Assembly (NCBI GenBank): GCA_009995455.1
Contig: JAACPJ010000002.1
Coordinates: 248,001 to 312,000, forward strand
Length of the DNA: 64,000 nucleotides
From: a bacterium
GTDB lineage: Bacteria; Patescibacteriota; Gracilibacteria; UBA4473
Direction: 5' to 3'
A program made the translations under genes and the position numbers. This document shows, one piece after another, positions 1 to 6,995 of the stretch. The notes beneath the pieces were generated by a model. The model was given only the letters and a program-made list of their open reading frames with translations. It was not told the origin of the DNA and searched no databases. Numbering within the stretch: the first letter of the stretch is position 1; each line of letters begins with the position of its first letter.

Positions 1-152
1 CAGCCTTTAATTTCCTCTAAACGATATTCTACCAATTCACAAAACTTAGGATTTGCATAGACCGTCCGCTCATTTTCATCTCCCACCCAAACGGCTTCGT
101 TCATGTGTTCAATAAGTCTCTGAAACAATTCTAATGACTGATCTTTATTCAT
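1..152 (-). CDS. PAS-domain protein, N-terminal fragment (runs off window)
   Basis: An open frame starts at an ATG complementary to 150-152 and runs off the left edge. The first 50 residues read like the start of a PAS sensor domain: a short helix with LFQRLIEHMNEAVWVGDENE, followed by the typical VYANPKFCELVEY and a following E-x-I-x-G. PAS domains bind small ligands or mediate signalling contacts; the output domain lies outside the window. It lies 41 bp downstream of pabB on the same strand and is probably co-transcribed. Only about 50 residues are visible, so the class of signalling protein cannot be told. Confidence 0.65.
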   Translation of the reverse strand, partial: MNKDQSLELFQRLIEHMNEAVWVGDENERTVYANPKFCELVEYRLEEIKG

Positions 153-193
153 AAATTTTCGGCAATTTTAGTACTTGTATCAAAACAATAGTT

Positions 194-1297
194 TTAGGGC
201 AATAATTTAGGCTTTAAGCAATCTTTCAATACCTCCGCCTTCTGCAGGGTTTCAGACCATTCAGCCGATGGATCAGACTCGATTGTAATACCGGCTCCTA
301 CTGGGAATTGCCAATTTTGCTCGGTTGGGTCTAAAAATAAAGTACGAATCAAAATATTAAAAATAGATTTTTCAGGGCTCAGGCGAACCCCAAAAGTGCC
401 CGTATAAAAATTCCTATCAAAGCTTTCTACGTCTTTAAGGAGCGATAAAACTCTGGCTTTAGGAGCGCCTGAAATGGAACCAGCTGGCAACAATTTTTTG
501 TATTGTGATTGCTTTAAAACCGAGTCGGGCAAAGTGCCATTAACTTCAGAACGAGCGTGGTAGAAGTTTTGTTCTTTGGTTAAATATCGTTCTCGCTCAA
601 GCCAGACTTTGTCGCAAATCTGCCCCAAATCATTCCGCATTAGGTCTGTGATCATATGCAATTCAGCAATTTCTTTTTCTGAAAATCTAAGGGCTTCCTC
701 TGTGCCCGTGCCTTTGATAGGAAAGGTTTGAAGCCGGTTTTCATTTTGCACAAGGAATATTTCCGGTGATAGTGAACAAAATATTTGTTCTTTTGTGATA
801 ACCACTCCACCACAATGATTCTTACCGAGCTTTAAAAACTCATAGAAAGTTTTTAAAGCGAGTAAATGGGCATCCGCTTCTGGTGGTAAAGAGCCACCAA
901 GAGCTTGAGTGAAATTGGCCACCCAAAACTCACCAGCCCGAGCTTGTGTTTGTAAAGCTTCGATTTTACTTACAAATGAAGTCTGTGTTTCAAAAGCTGA
1001 AGCGCCTAAATCAATTTCGCCTAACGGGCTTTTATAATGCTCGAGTATTTCGATTTCTATATCTGAGGCTTCAATTGAGGCTGTCTCAAAGCTTTCAAAG
1101 TTCCAGGCCAGATTTTTATTTCCTTTAAAGTCGGTAATAGAAAAAATCGGAAACGGCCCCTGATCAAAATCCGCGGCACTCTTTTTCCCCCAGCCATAAT
1201 AGACCTTATGCCCCACCACTTCGTTTTTAACGCTAAAAAAAATTCCTTCCTGTCCAGAAAGCACGTGTTTGACAAACGATTCGTATTCTAAGCTCAC
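194..1297 (-). CDS. pabB: Chorismate-binding enzyme, aminodeoxychorismate synthase component I-like
   Basis: 367 aa, spanning the chorismate-binding domain of the TrpE/PabB/MenF family. Seen: PIKGT (about residue 197), the lysine-bearing form of the motif that distinguishes PabB from the PIAGT of anthranilate synthase; then EIAELHMITDLMRNDLGQIC, the PAGSISGAPKARV block, the FYTGTFG block and the C-terminal GAGITIESDPSAEWSET metal/pyruvate region. It is shorter than full-length PabB (about 450 aa), with a reduced N-terminal part. It would make 4-amino-4-deoxychorismate for folate synthesis. No glutaminase partner (pabA) or pabC is present in the window. It is the second-last gene of the minus-strand run from rpmE. 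Confidence 0.8.
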   Translation of the reverse strand: MSLEYESFVKHVLSGQEGIFFSVKNEVVGHKVYYGWGKKSAADFDQGPFPIFSITDFKGNKNLAWNFESFETASIEASDIEIEILEHYKSPLGEIDLGASAFETQTSFVSKIEALQTQARAGEFWVANFTQALGGSLPPEADAHLLALKTFYEFLKLGKNHCGGVVITKEQIFCSLSPEIFLVQNENRLQTFPIKGTGTEEALRFSEKEIAELHMITDLMRNDLGQICDKVWLERERYLTKEQNFYHARSEVNGTLPDSVLKQSQYKKLLPAGSISGAPKARVLSLLKDVESFDRNFYTGTFGVRLSPEKSIFNILIRTLFLDPTEQNWQFPVGAGITIESDPSAEWSETLQKAEVLKDCLKPKLLP

Positions 1298-1346
1298 AAG
1301 CAGATTATAAAGCAGTGACTCATTTTAGTAACCCGGTTAGAGTTAT

Positions 1347-2078
1347 TTAGTTTGATTCCTTTTTTTCAAAGTTTGGGCTCCAGGTTTCTTTGGCGGTTAA
1401 GGCTTGCAGCGCGGCATCGGTTTGCGCTTCTTTTTTAGATTTACCCGAGCCTGTTCCAACCAAGGTTTCATCTAAATAAGCGCCCATTTTAAATTCTTTT
1501 TCGTGATCTTTCCCTACCGCTTCTAAAACTTCATAGGTGGGCGTAATACCGAATTCTCCTTGAGTGAATTCTTGAAAAGCTGACTTGGCGTCAATGTGTG
1601 CGCCTTCTTCTAAAATCTCATCTAATTCGACTAAAACAAACCGTCTGATAAATTCTTCGGCCACGGTCATTCCACCCGCTAAATATAAAGCCCCAATTAG
1701 AGCTTCTAAGGCATTGGCGAGTAAATAGTCTTTGCCACGTCCACCAGAACGATCTTCGCCGCGTGAAAGGCGTAATATTTCCCCTAATTCTAACTTTCGA
1801 GCCACGGTCGCTAAATTTTCACGTTTAACAAGAGCTGAGCGGTAATTGGTTAATACCCCTTCTGGGTCTGGAAACTTATGAAACAAGAATTCAGTCGTTA
1901 CCAGTTCTAGAACGGCATCTCCTAAAAACTCTAAACGTTCATTGTGTTCGTTTACTGTATTGCTGGTAATTGCCGATCGATGAGTAAAAGCTTCGGTGAA
2001 TAAAACCTTATGACTTTCGAGTAAGCCCGAAGGTAAATCTATTCTATGAGCTAAATTTTGTAACGCTTCCATTGTCAT
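1347..2078 (-). CDS. rnc: Ribonuclease III
   Basis: 243 aa, the normal length for bacterial RNase III, which cleaves double-stranded RNA in rRNA precursors and structured mRNAs. The catalytic domain carries the signature ERLEFLGDAVLELV (about residues 48-61), with the acidic metal-binding residues, and a second acidic helix around DALEALIGALYL. The C-terminal third (about 160-230) is a double-stranded RNA-binding domain starting AKSAFQEFTQ and ending with the conserved GSGKSKKEAQTDAALQAL. It sits 35 bp after nusB on the same strand, so two rRNA-processing functions share a transcript. Confidence 0.95.
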   Translation of the reverse strand: MTMEALQNLAHRIDLPSGLLESHKVLFTEAFTHRSAITSNTVNEHNERLEFLGDAVLELVTTEFLFHKFPDPEGVLTNYRSALVKRENLATVARKLELGEILRLSRGEDRSGGRGKDYLLANALEALIGALYLAGGMTVAEEFIRRFVLVELDEILEEGAHIDAKSAFQEFTQGEFGITPTYEVLEAVGKDHEKEFKMGAYLDETLVGTGSGKSKKEAQTDAALQALTAKETWSPNFEKKESN

Positions 2079-2113
2079 AAATTATAACTAAAAGTCCGTA
2101 AAAAAATACTTTT

Positions 2114-2554
2114 CTACTCAGCTGCTTTTGTTCTATCGAGTCCTAAACCTTTCCGATAGTTATCGAGCACACCATTAATAAAGGAGGGTGATTTATCTTC
2201 CCCAAACTCTTTGGCCAGTTCTATATATTCATTAATTACCACCACTGGAGGGGTTTCCATAAATTTCATTTCACCAATCCCTAAAATTAGTAATGACCGA
2301 TTGATCGTCGCAATTTTGTTAAACTGATATTCTGGTGCGAAAGCGCGAATTAAAACCTTGATTTTACCCAGGTTTGTAACCGCTGTATTAACAATCTCCC
2401 AAGCAAATTCGTCCGCCTTTTCATCATCAATATCAACTAGAATGTAATCAAAGCATTCCTTTAAAGGCTGCGTTTCATTTCTTTCCAAATAAAAAAACAG
2501 CGTCTTCAAAGCCAAAACTCGACTCTGTCGCCGCTGTACTCTCTTTTGGCTCAT
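2114..2554 (-). CDS. nusB: Transcription antitermination factor NusB
   Basis: 146 aa all-helical protein of NusB type. It begins with the basic RRQSRVLALKTLFFYLE typical of the boxA RNA-binding N terminus and has the C-terminal motif INRSLLILGIGEM...PPVVVINEYIELAKEFGEDKSPSFINGVLD. NusB with S10 binds boxA in nascent rRNA to prevent premature termination. It lies 32 bp downstream of rpmF and upstream of rnc, on the minus strand. Confidence 0.92.
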   Translation of the reverse strand: MSQKRVQRRQSRVLALKTLFFYLERNETQPLKECFDYILVDIDDEKADEFAWEIVNTAVTNLGKIKVLIRAFAPEYQFNKIATINRSLLILGIGEMKFMETPPVVVINEYIELAKEFGEDKSPSFINGVLDNYRKGLGLDRTKAAE

Positions 2555-2586
2555 TTAATTTCTAAATTGATAATCAAGCCAAATAA

Positions 2587-2826
2587 CTAGGCTTCAATAG
2601 CTTTTACTTTCGTAGACGTGTCTTTCCCTCCAGTGGTTACTTTTCGACCTTTGTACATTCCACTTGGAGAGGCAAAGTGACGAAGTTTAGTTTCACCAGT
2701 CGTTGGACATTTATCAAGCACTAATGCTTTTTCCAATTTTTTTCGTTGTTCGCTTACCCATTTACTATGACGTGATCTAGTAGACGATTTAGCTTGTTGT
2801 TTCTTTGGTACAGGTTTTTTTGACAT
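2587..2826 (-). CDS. rpmF: Ribosomal protein L32 (zinc-site-degenerate)
   Basis: 79 aa, slightly long for L32. The N terminus has the KKPVPKKQQAKSSTRSRHSKW pattern of L32 (VPKR...SR..RR.HWK). The zinc ribbon should read C-x2-C...C-x2-C but here reads CPTTGETKLRHFASPSG followed by MYKGRKV: only the first cysteine is kept. L32 is a large-subunit protein near the peptide exit. It is encoded 5 bp downstream of a membrane protein gene and upstream of nusB. The position within the fold, MYKGR, makes the assignment firm despite the missing cysteines. Confidence 0.88.
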   Translation of the reverse strand: MSKKPVPKKQQAKSSTRSRHSKWVSEQRKKLEKALVLDKCPTTGETKLRHFASPSGMYKGRKVTTGGKDTSTKVKAIEA

Positions 2827-2831
2827 GGGAT

Positions 2832-3863
2832 TTAAAGTTTAACGGACTGATTTTTAGCGGTTTGCAACATCAACAAATATTGAAACGCGGTCGTTATCGG
2901 CCCAAAAATAAACAAACTTAATAAGAATGCAAGCAAATCTGTTAACCTTAAAGCTTCATTTGGCTCAAGCGCCTCAAACAAAATAATTGGGTCGAAGGTA
3001 GCCACTATTCCAAGTATAATATTTACGGCATATAGAAGCACGATAAAAAGCCCCCACATTAACGCGGTAAACCACCAAGCTTTGTAAGTTATAGCCTTGG
3101 CAATAGCAAAGGTTTCGCTCACGCTTTTGTCTGTTTGGATAAGCGCCGGCAACGCATAAAGCACTCTCACCGATGAAATAATTAAATAAATCAAAGCGGA
3201 AATATAGGTGATCGCAAAAAAGAAGCCGATATATATTGAACTCAGCAGTCCACTCAAAGCATTGTTTGGATACAAATATAAACTGATATCCCAGGCTAAA
3301 TAGAGCAGGGTTACCAGCACTAATGGCCAAGCCACATAGAATAATATTTTTAGGGCTAAACCAAGGTACCGAAGTAAAAAAGTTTTTCCTTCGGTAAAAA
3401 TCAACGATACCGCACTTTTACGGTTCTCGTTTAGAGAATCTTTAATCAAACTCAAAAAAGCAATCTTAGAAATCATGCCGATCGTAACCGCGTACAAAAA
3501 CCAAAGAATAATCACGCCTATACTTCCCATTAAAATTGGAGCCGCAGGCACGGTTCCAACTTGAATATTAGCCAAAACATTTTCTAGTCCAGATGGTCCG
3601 CCTATAATGCCAAAAATAAGTACTGACAAAGCAATTACTCCCCCAAACTGAAGCCCAAGAGTTATAATTAAAATTAAAATGTATCGACCAATAATCTGCT
3701 TCCAGCAGCTTAATGAATCAGCAAAAACATTGGTCCATTGTTCCCAATTAAAAAAACCTGCACTTTTCACTGAAGACGGAGCCTTCGGGGCAGATTTTTT
3801 AACAGACACAATTTTCTTAGAAGTTGTTTTTTTTGAAGCGGCTTCTTTTTTAGGCGCTGGCAT
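2832..3863 (-). CDS. Multi-pass membrane protein of unknown function
   Basis: 343 aa. The first 33 residues are a Lys/Ala/Ser-rich soluble tail (AASKKTTSKKIVSVKKSAPK), probably cytosolic. The rest holds about six hydrophobic segments, for example YILILIITLGLQFGGVIALSV, ILMGSIGVIILWFLYAVTIG, ILFYVAWPLVLVTLLYLAW, IGFFFAITYISALIYLIIS, TALMWGLFIVLLYAVNIILG and LLAFLLSLFIFGPITTAF. The segment around SVSETFAIAKA resembles the internal helix of glycerophosphoryl-diester-phosphodiesterase-like or DUF975-type membrane domains, but I cannot assign it. It is embedded between rpmE and rpmF in a ribosomal-protein operon, so it is probably expressed constitutively. Confidence 0.7.
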   Translation of the reverse strand: MPAPKKEAASKKTTSKKIVSVKKSAPKAPSSVKSAGFFNWEQWTNVFADSLSCWKQIIGRYILILIITLGLQFGGVIALSVLIFGIIGGPSGLENVLANIQVGTVPAAPILMGSIGVIILWFLYAVTIGMISKIAFLSLIKDSLNENRKSAVSLIFTEGKTFLLRYLGLALKILFYVAWPLVLVTLLYLAWDISLYLYPNNALSGLLSSIYIGFFFAITYISALIYLIISSVRVLYALPALIQTDKSVSETFAIAKAITYKAWWFTALMWGLFIVLLYAVNIILGIVATFDPIILFEALEPNEALRLTDLLAFLLSLFIFGPITTAFQYLLMLQTAKNQSVKL

Positions 3864-3886
3864 AAAAATCGAAAATTAGAAAAAAC

Positions 3887-4141
3887 TTACTGAAGATTCT
3901 TCGCTCGTTCCATTTTAGCTCGGAATTTATCAACTCGACCTGACGTATCAAGAATGTTTTGTTTCCCAGTGTAGAATGGATGAGAAGCTGAACTTACGTC
4001 CACCCGAATCACAAAATATTTTACACCATTGTGTTCTTCTGTTTCTTCAGAAGTCATCGTTGAAGTCATAAAGAAATCTTTTTTGGCATTCGCGTCGCGA
4101 AAGATTACAGGGTTAACGGTTGGATGGATATCAGCTTTCAT
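3887..4141 (-). CDS. rpmE: Ribosomal protein L31, type B (cysteine-less)
   Basis: 84 aa. It starts MKADIHPTVNPVIFRDANAKKDFFMTST, the L31 type-B N terminus, and ends with HPFYTGKQNILDTSGRVDKF, the conserved L31 C-terminal block. There is no cysteine at all, so this is the zinc-independent form. It is the first gene of the minus-strand operon that continues to pabB, under a strong promoter at 4193-4220. Confidence 0.93.
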   Translation of the reverse strand: MKADIHPTVNPVIFRDANAKKDFFMTSTMTSEETEEHNGVKYFVIRVDVSSASHPFYTGKQNILDTSGRVDKFRAKMERAKNLQ

Positions 4142-4192
4142 AGCAAAGAAAATGAATTAAATTAAAGCGCTTTACGCTCTTTAAGCCGGCGC

Positions 4193-4220
4193 AATATAAA
4201 TTTTAAGAGCCGTTGGTCAA
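4193..4220 (-). promoter_or_regulatory. Promoter of the rpmE-rpmF-nusB-rnc operon
   Basis: On the minus strand a TTGACC -35 box (4215-4220) and a TATATT -10 box (4193-4198) are separated by 16 bp. Immediately downstream is a GC-rich GCGCCGG discriminator, the kind associated with growth-rate-controlled ribosomal promoters in model bacteria. The untranslated leader to the rpmE ATG is about 45 nt and holds the self-complementary AAAGAGCGTAAAGCGCTTT. Confidence 0.7.
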
Positions 4221-4244
4221 GCCGAAATATCTAGAATTTAAAGG

Positions 4245-4274
4245 TTGCCAAGTGTCCCCTATCACTTTTATAGT
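4245..4274 (+). promoter_or_regulatory. Promoter of ridA, near-leaderless
   Basis: TTGCCA (4245-4250), 18 bp, TATAGT (4269-4274). The ridA ATG at 4284 lies 10 nt past the -10 box, so the mRNA would begin about 3 nt before the start codon. No ribosome-binding site is present. Confidence 0.55.
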
Positions 4275-4283
4275 ACGTCTTGA

Positions 4284-4652
4284 ATGAAAATCATAAACAC
4301 CAACCAAGCACCAGCCGCCATTGGCCCTTACAGTCAAGGCATTGCCACCAACGGTTTAATCTTTTTTTCTGGGCAAATTGCTTTAACCGCTGAGGGTGAT
4401 TTTTTAGATGAAAGTCTTGAAACGCAAGCCCTTCAGGTTTTTAAAAATATCGACGCTCTACTTTCTGAAGCCGGCGTTTGTAAAACAAATATTGTGAAAG
4501 CCACCGTTTGGTTGGAGGACTTAGCAAATTTTGTAGAATTTAATGAACTTTATGCGACTTGGCTAAACGGACACAAACCGGCTCGAAGCTGTGTGCAAGC
4601 GAAATTACCAAAAGGAGCAAAGGTTGAAGTAGAGGTAATTGTAAAAGTCTAA
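4284..4652 (+). CDS. ridA: RidA-family reactive intermediate deaminase
   Basis: 122 aa, typical length. The family signature is complete: IGPYSQGI near the N terminus, IFFSGQI, the catalytic arginine in ARSCVQAKLPKGAKVEVEVI (about residue 104) and the glutamate of VEVEV. RidA hydrolyses 2-aminoacrylate and related enamines/imines released by PLP enzymes and thereby protects branched-chain amino acid enzymes, which fits the leu and ilv genes in this window. The 3-prime end overlaps the convergent murein hydrolase gene by 4 bp. Confidence 0.93.
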   Translation: MKIINTNQAPAAIGPYSQGIATNGLIFFSGQIALTAEGDFLDESLETQALQVFKNIDALLSEAGVCKTNIVKATVWLEDLANFVEFNELYATWLNGHKPARSCVQAKLPKGAKVEVEVIVKV

Positions 4653-6763
4653 TCAATAAACTGTCTCAAATAATCTCGCACTTCTTGATGCCAGGCTTTT
4701 TGCAGTGTTTCAGGTAAATCAACCTGCTCCTCAACGTAATTTTGTACTTGCTCTCGCCAAATTCCGCGCATTGATCTGGGCAATTCTGCGGCTTCCACAA
4801 AAGCTTCTTGCGATTCTACATTGTAATCTTCCCAAGGAATCATTTCCATGTGTCGGTGTGAACTTTCGGCGTCGAAATAACATACATAATTTTTTCCGCT
4901 GTGCTGAACCCCAAACAAAAAGTATTTAGAATTATAACGGAAAATCTTTTCTCCAATTACTAATCCAGATTGAAGCAAACGGTGCTCTGGGTGAAGATTC
5001 CGAGTTGTGGCATTTACGACTTCGGTATGATCAATTAATTTAGCTTCAATATTTTCGGCCGTGTGATGTCGGTAATCGACGGCAAACCCCGGACCGTGAC
5101 CATGCACTCGAGGGCTGTGCCCAGCATCTTCCGCCATACCGGTAATAACCACCGCGTTATTACTATTTTGATCGGTTGTCTTATCGAGTAAATCTAAATC
5201 ATTGAGCAATTGTTCAATCGTGGCTAAAACATCTTTTCGCATACTTACTAAAGCGGTTCGGCCAGGACCATCCACTAAACCGTTTTCACTAAACCCTTGA
5301 GTAGAAGAACTCAAAAATATACCTCGCGCATTCAAACGAGCCATTTCAGCTGGTACTTCTGCCGCTGAAAAACTGCCCTCGAGCGAAGGGGCCGAAATTA
5401 AATTATCTGGAAAATTAAAATCAACGTCCGCAAATAAATCTGAATTTCGTGCCCCAATTAACCCCGCCACTGAAGCCGCAGTTGCACCGCCTAATTTAGT
5501 AAGCGCTTCCCTCCGGGTCATGGTTTGATTGGGTATGGCGTGGCGCTTTGCCGATTCAGCAGACCCTCTATAGGTCGCTTTTGCACTTAATCCGATTTGC
5601 TCAATGGCCGTTCGAGTAAATCGCCCTAAATCTCTAGTGGCTTTTCCAGCCAAAGTTTTAACTGTTTTCTTCGGTTTCGGAAATCTTTCAGAAGTGGCTA
5701 AAGCATTTCTGGTCGCTAGACCAGCAACGGTTCCGGTGGCTACTGGAATTCCGGTTTCATATAATTGATCCTTTACCCAAGTGGTGGCACGGCTCACTAA
5801 AGAGGCTCCTGTTTGCGTATAGTCAAGTCCCCCACCATCTAACGAAGCTTGCGCGCCTAAAGACTTAAAGACATATTCACTTGAATGACGGTCGTAGCGC
5901 CTAAAGGCTCGATTCGATCGAGCCGAGTCTGCCATTAAACTAAATAAACCCAACTCCGTTTTGTTTTCTAACTGGGCCCAATCATCGGCCGAATACTCAC
6001 CCTGAAACCAGTGCAAAATTTCAAGCATCCGGCGTTCTCCGGTATTGTAAGCGTTCACCATCACCAACGTTAAAAAGTTTTCCCACTGCGGCTGCGTAAA
6101 GCCAAAGTGATTTTTAAAGCGCTCAAAATCGAGTCCATGAACGTCTATATTTCCGAGCTGAACGCCGTTTTTAAGAACCGTATAAATGCGCTCGTAATTA
6201 TAGAAAGCTACTTGAGTAGAAGTCTCCATACTCGCCATCGCTGCTTCGTCGTAGTTTGCCTCAATGCGGTAGACATCTGGGATTATTTGCCACAAGGTTC
6301 GGGCTCTAGAAGAACGATTAAAGGCATTATTATCAAATTTAGATTCTTGGGCTATTTGCCCCGCCACAATTTCAGATAAGTTTTCTCGGATAGATTCGGG
6401 CATTTCCACAAAAGTATCAAACCATTGCTGAATTCTGGCTCCAGATGAATGATTCCCTTTTATGGCGGGCATCACGGTTTGCGCATTCCGAAAGAATTCA
6501 GCCGCGTACTCGGCCCGAGTTAAATGCTCGTGGCCATTAACGGGCAAAGCCGCTCTTTCTCTCCAAGACGCTTGCCCATCAAAAACGGCTTTTGATTCGG
6601 CAATCTTATCGTCTGGATTTTGTAAATCTGGCAAATCTGGCAAGGCTTCTATAAGTTTTAAATCGTTTACTATAAAATCAGTTCCAGCAGCAACGCCTAT
6701 AGCCGCGGCACCACTTATCCCTCCTCTTAAAACCTCACGTCGATTTAACATAGGACTTTTCAT
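4649..6763 (-). CDS. Two-domain secreted murein hydrolase-like protein with two Tat-like signals
   Basis: 704 aa. The N terminus has a twin-arginine signal-like stretch, NRREVLRGGISGAAAIGVAAG. Residues 125-255 look like a lytic transglycosylase/lysozyme fold: a candidate catalytic Glu140 in AQESKFDNNAFN, then TLWQIIPDVY and later VNAYNTGERRMLEIL. A second twin-arginine-like segment, MTRREALTKLGGATAASVAGL, occurs inside the protein at residues 415-435. The C-terminal part (about 500-660) resembles M15/VanY-type peptidases, with HSPRVHGHGPGFAVDYR and SSHRHME as likely zinc ligands. Both parts would cut peptidoglycan, one in the glycan and one in the peptide. The domain calls rest on motifs only. 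Starting at Met415 (ATG at 5519-5521) would give a separate 290-aa Tat-type product. Confidence 0.62.
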   Translation of the reverse strand: MKSPMLNRREVLRGGISGAAAIGVAAGTDFIVNDLKLIEALPDLPDLQNPDDKIAESKAVFDGQASWRERAALPVNGHEHLTRAEYAAEFFRNAQTVMPAIKGNHSSGARIQQWFDTFVEMPESIRENLSEIVAGQIAQESKFDNNAFNRSSRARTLWQIIPDVYRIEANYDEAAMASMETSTQVAFYNYERIYTVLKNGVQLGNIDVHGLDFERFKNHFGFTQPQWENFLTLVMVNAYNTGERRMLEILHWFQGEYSADDWAQLENKTELGLFSLMADSARSNRAFRRYDRHSSEYVFKSLGAQASLDGGGLDYTQTGASLVSRATTWVKDQLYETGIPVATGTVAGLATRNALATSERFPKPKKTVKTLAGKATRDLGRFTRTAIEQIGLSAKATYRGSAESAKRHAIPNQTMTRREALTKLGGATAASVAGLIGARNSDLFADVDFNFPDNLISAPSLEGSFSAAEVPAEMARLNARGIFLSSSTQGFSENGLVDGPGRTALVSMRKDVLATIEQLLNDLDLLDKTTDQNSNNAVVITGMAEDAGHSPRVHGHGPGFAVDYRHHTAENIEAKLIDHTEVVNATTRNLHPEHRLLQSGLVIGEKIFRYNSKYFLFGVQHSGKNYVCYFDAESSHRHMEMIPWEDYNVESQEAFVEAAELPRSMRGIWREQVQNYVEEQVDLPETLQKAWHQEVRDYLRQFID

Positions 6764-6799
6764 TGATATTTGAATAAATTATTTTTAATAAAAGTCAAC

Positions 6800-6827
6800 T
6801 TTACAGAAAGAATTCAGTACGCATAAT
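6800..6827 (+). promoter_or_regulatory. Promoter of the leuA leader
   Basis: TTTACA (6800-6805), 16 bp, CATAAT (6822-6827). Transcription would begin at about 6834, at or just before the leader-peptide ATG at 6838. The -35 hexamer is identical to that of the ilvB leader promoter. Confidence 0.6.
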
Positions 6828-6837
6828 ATTTATGTTA

Positions 6838-6891
6838 ATGAACAAATTACTTCTCAGCCCACTCCTGCTGCTTCGACTTGATCGAGCTTAG
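6838..6891 (+). CDS. leuA leader peptide (Leu-rich)
   Basis: A 17-codon ORF reading MNKLLLSPLLLLRLDRA then TAG. Eight of the 17 residues are leucine (TTA, CTT, CTC, CTC, CTG, CTG, CTT, CTT). It ends 104 bp before the leuA start and just before an intrinsic terminator. An in-frame ATG at 6832 would add Met-Leu. This is the arrangement of enterobacterial leuL leader peptides: slow translation of Leu codons during leucine starvation decides whether the terminator forms. The peptide itself need not have a function. Confidence 0.85.
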   Translation: MNKLLLSPLLLLRLDRA

Positions 6892-6962
6892 TAAGTGTGC
6901 CTAAAAGTAATTTAATTTAACACGCGCACCCAAGCTCGAAGAACTGAGCGGGTGTTTTTTTT
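6882..6962 (+). promoter_or_regulatory. leuA attenuator (antiterminator/terminator switch)
   Basis: Terminator: CACCC (6927-6931) plus GCTC (6934-6937) pair with GAGC (6946-6949) plus GGGTG (6950-6954), followed by eight Ts (6955-6962). Alternative: TCGAGCTT (6882-6889), which overlaps the leader stop codon, is perfectly complementary to AAGCTCGA (6932-6939) in the terminator's 5-prime arm. GTGTGC (6895-6900) also pairs with GCGCAC (6924-6929), extending the antiterminator. A ribosome that reaches the stop codon covers the first arm and lets the terminator form; one stalled at Leu codons leaves it free. Confidence 0.82.
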
Positions 6963-6995
6963 GAAAACCAAACTTTAAAATTTAAGATAATCTAG

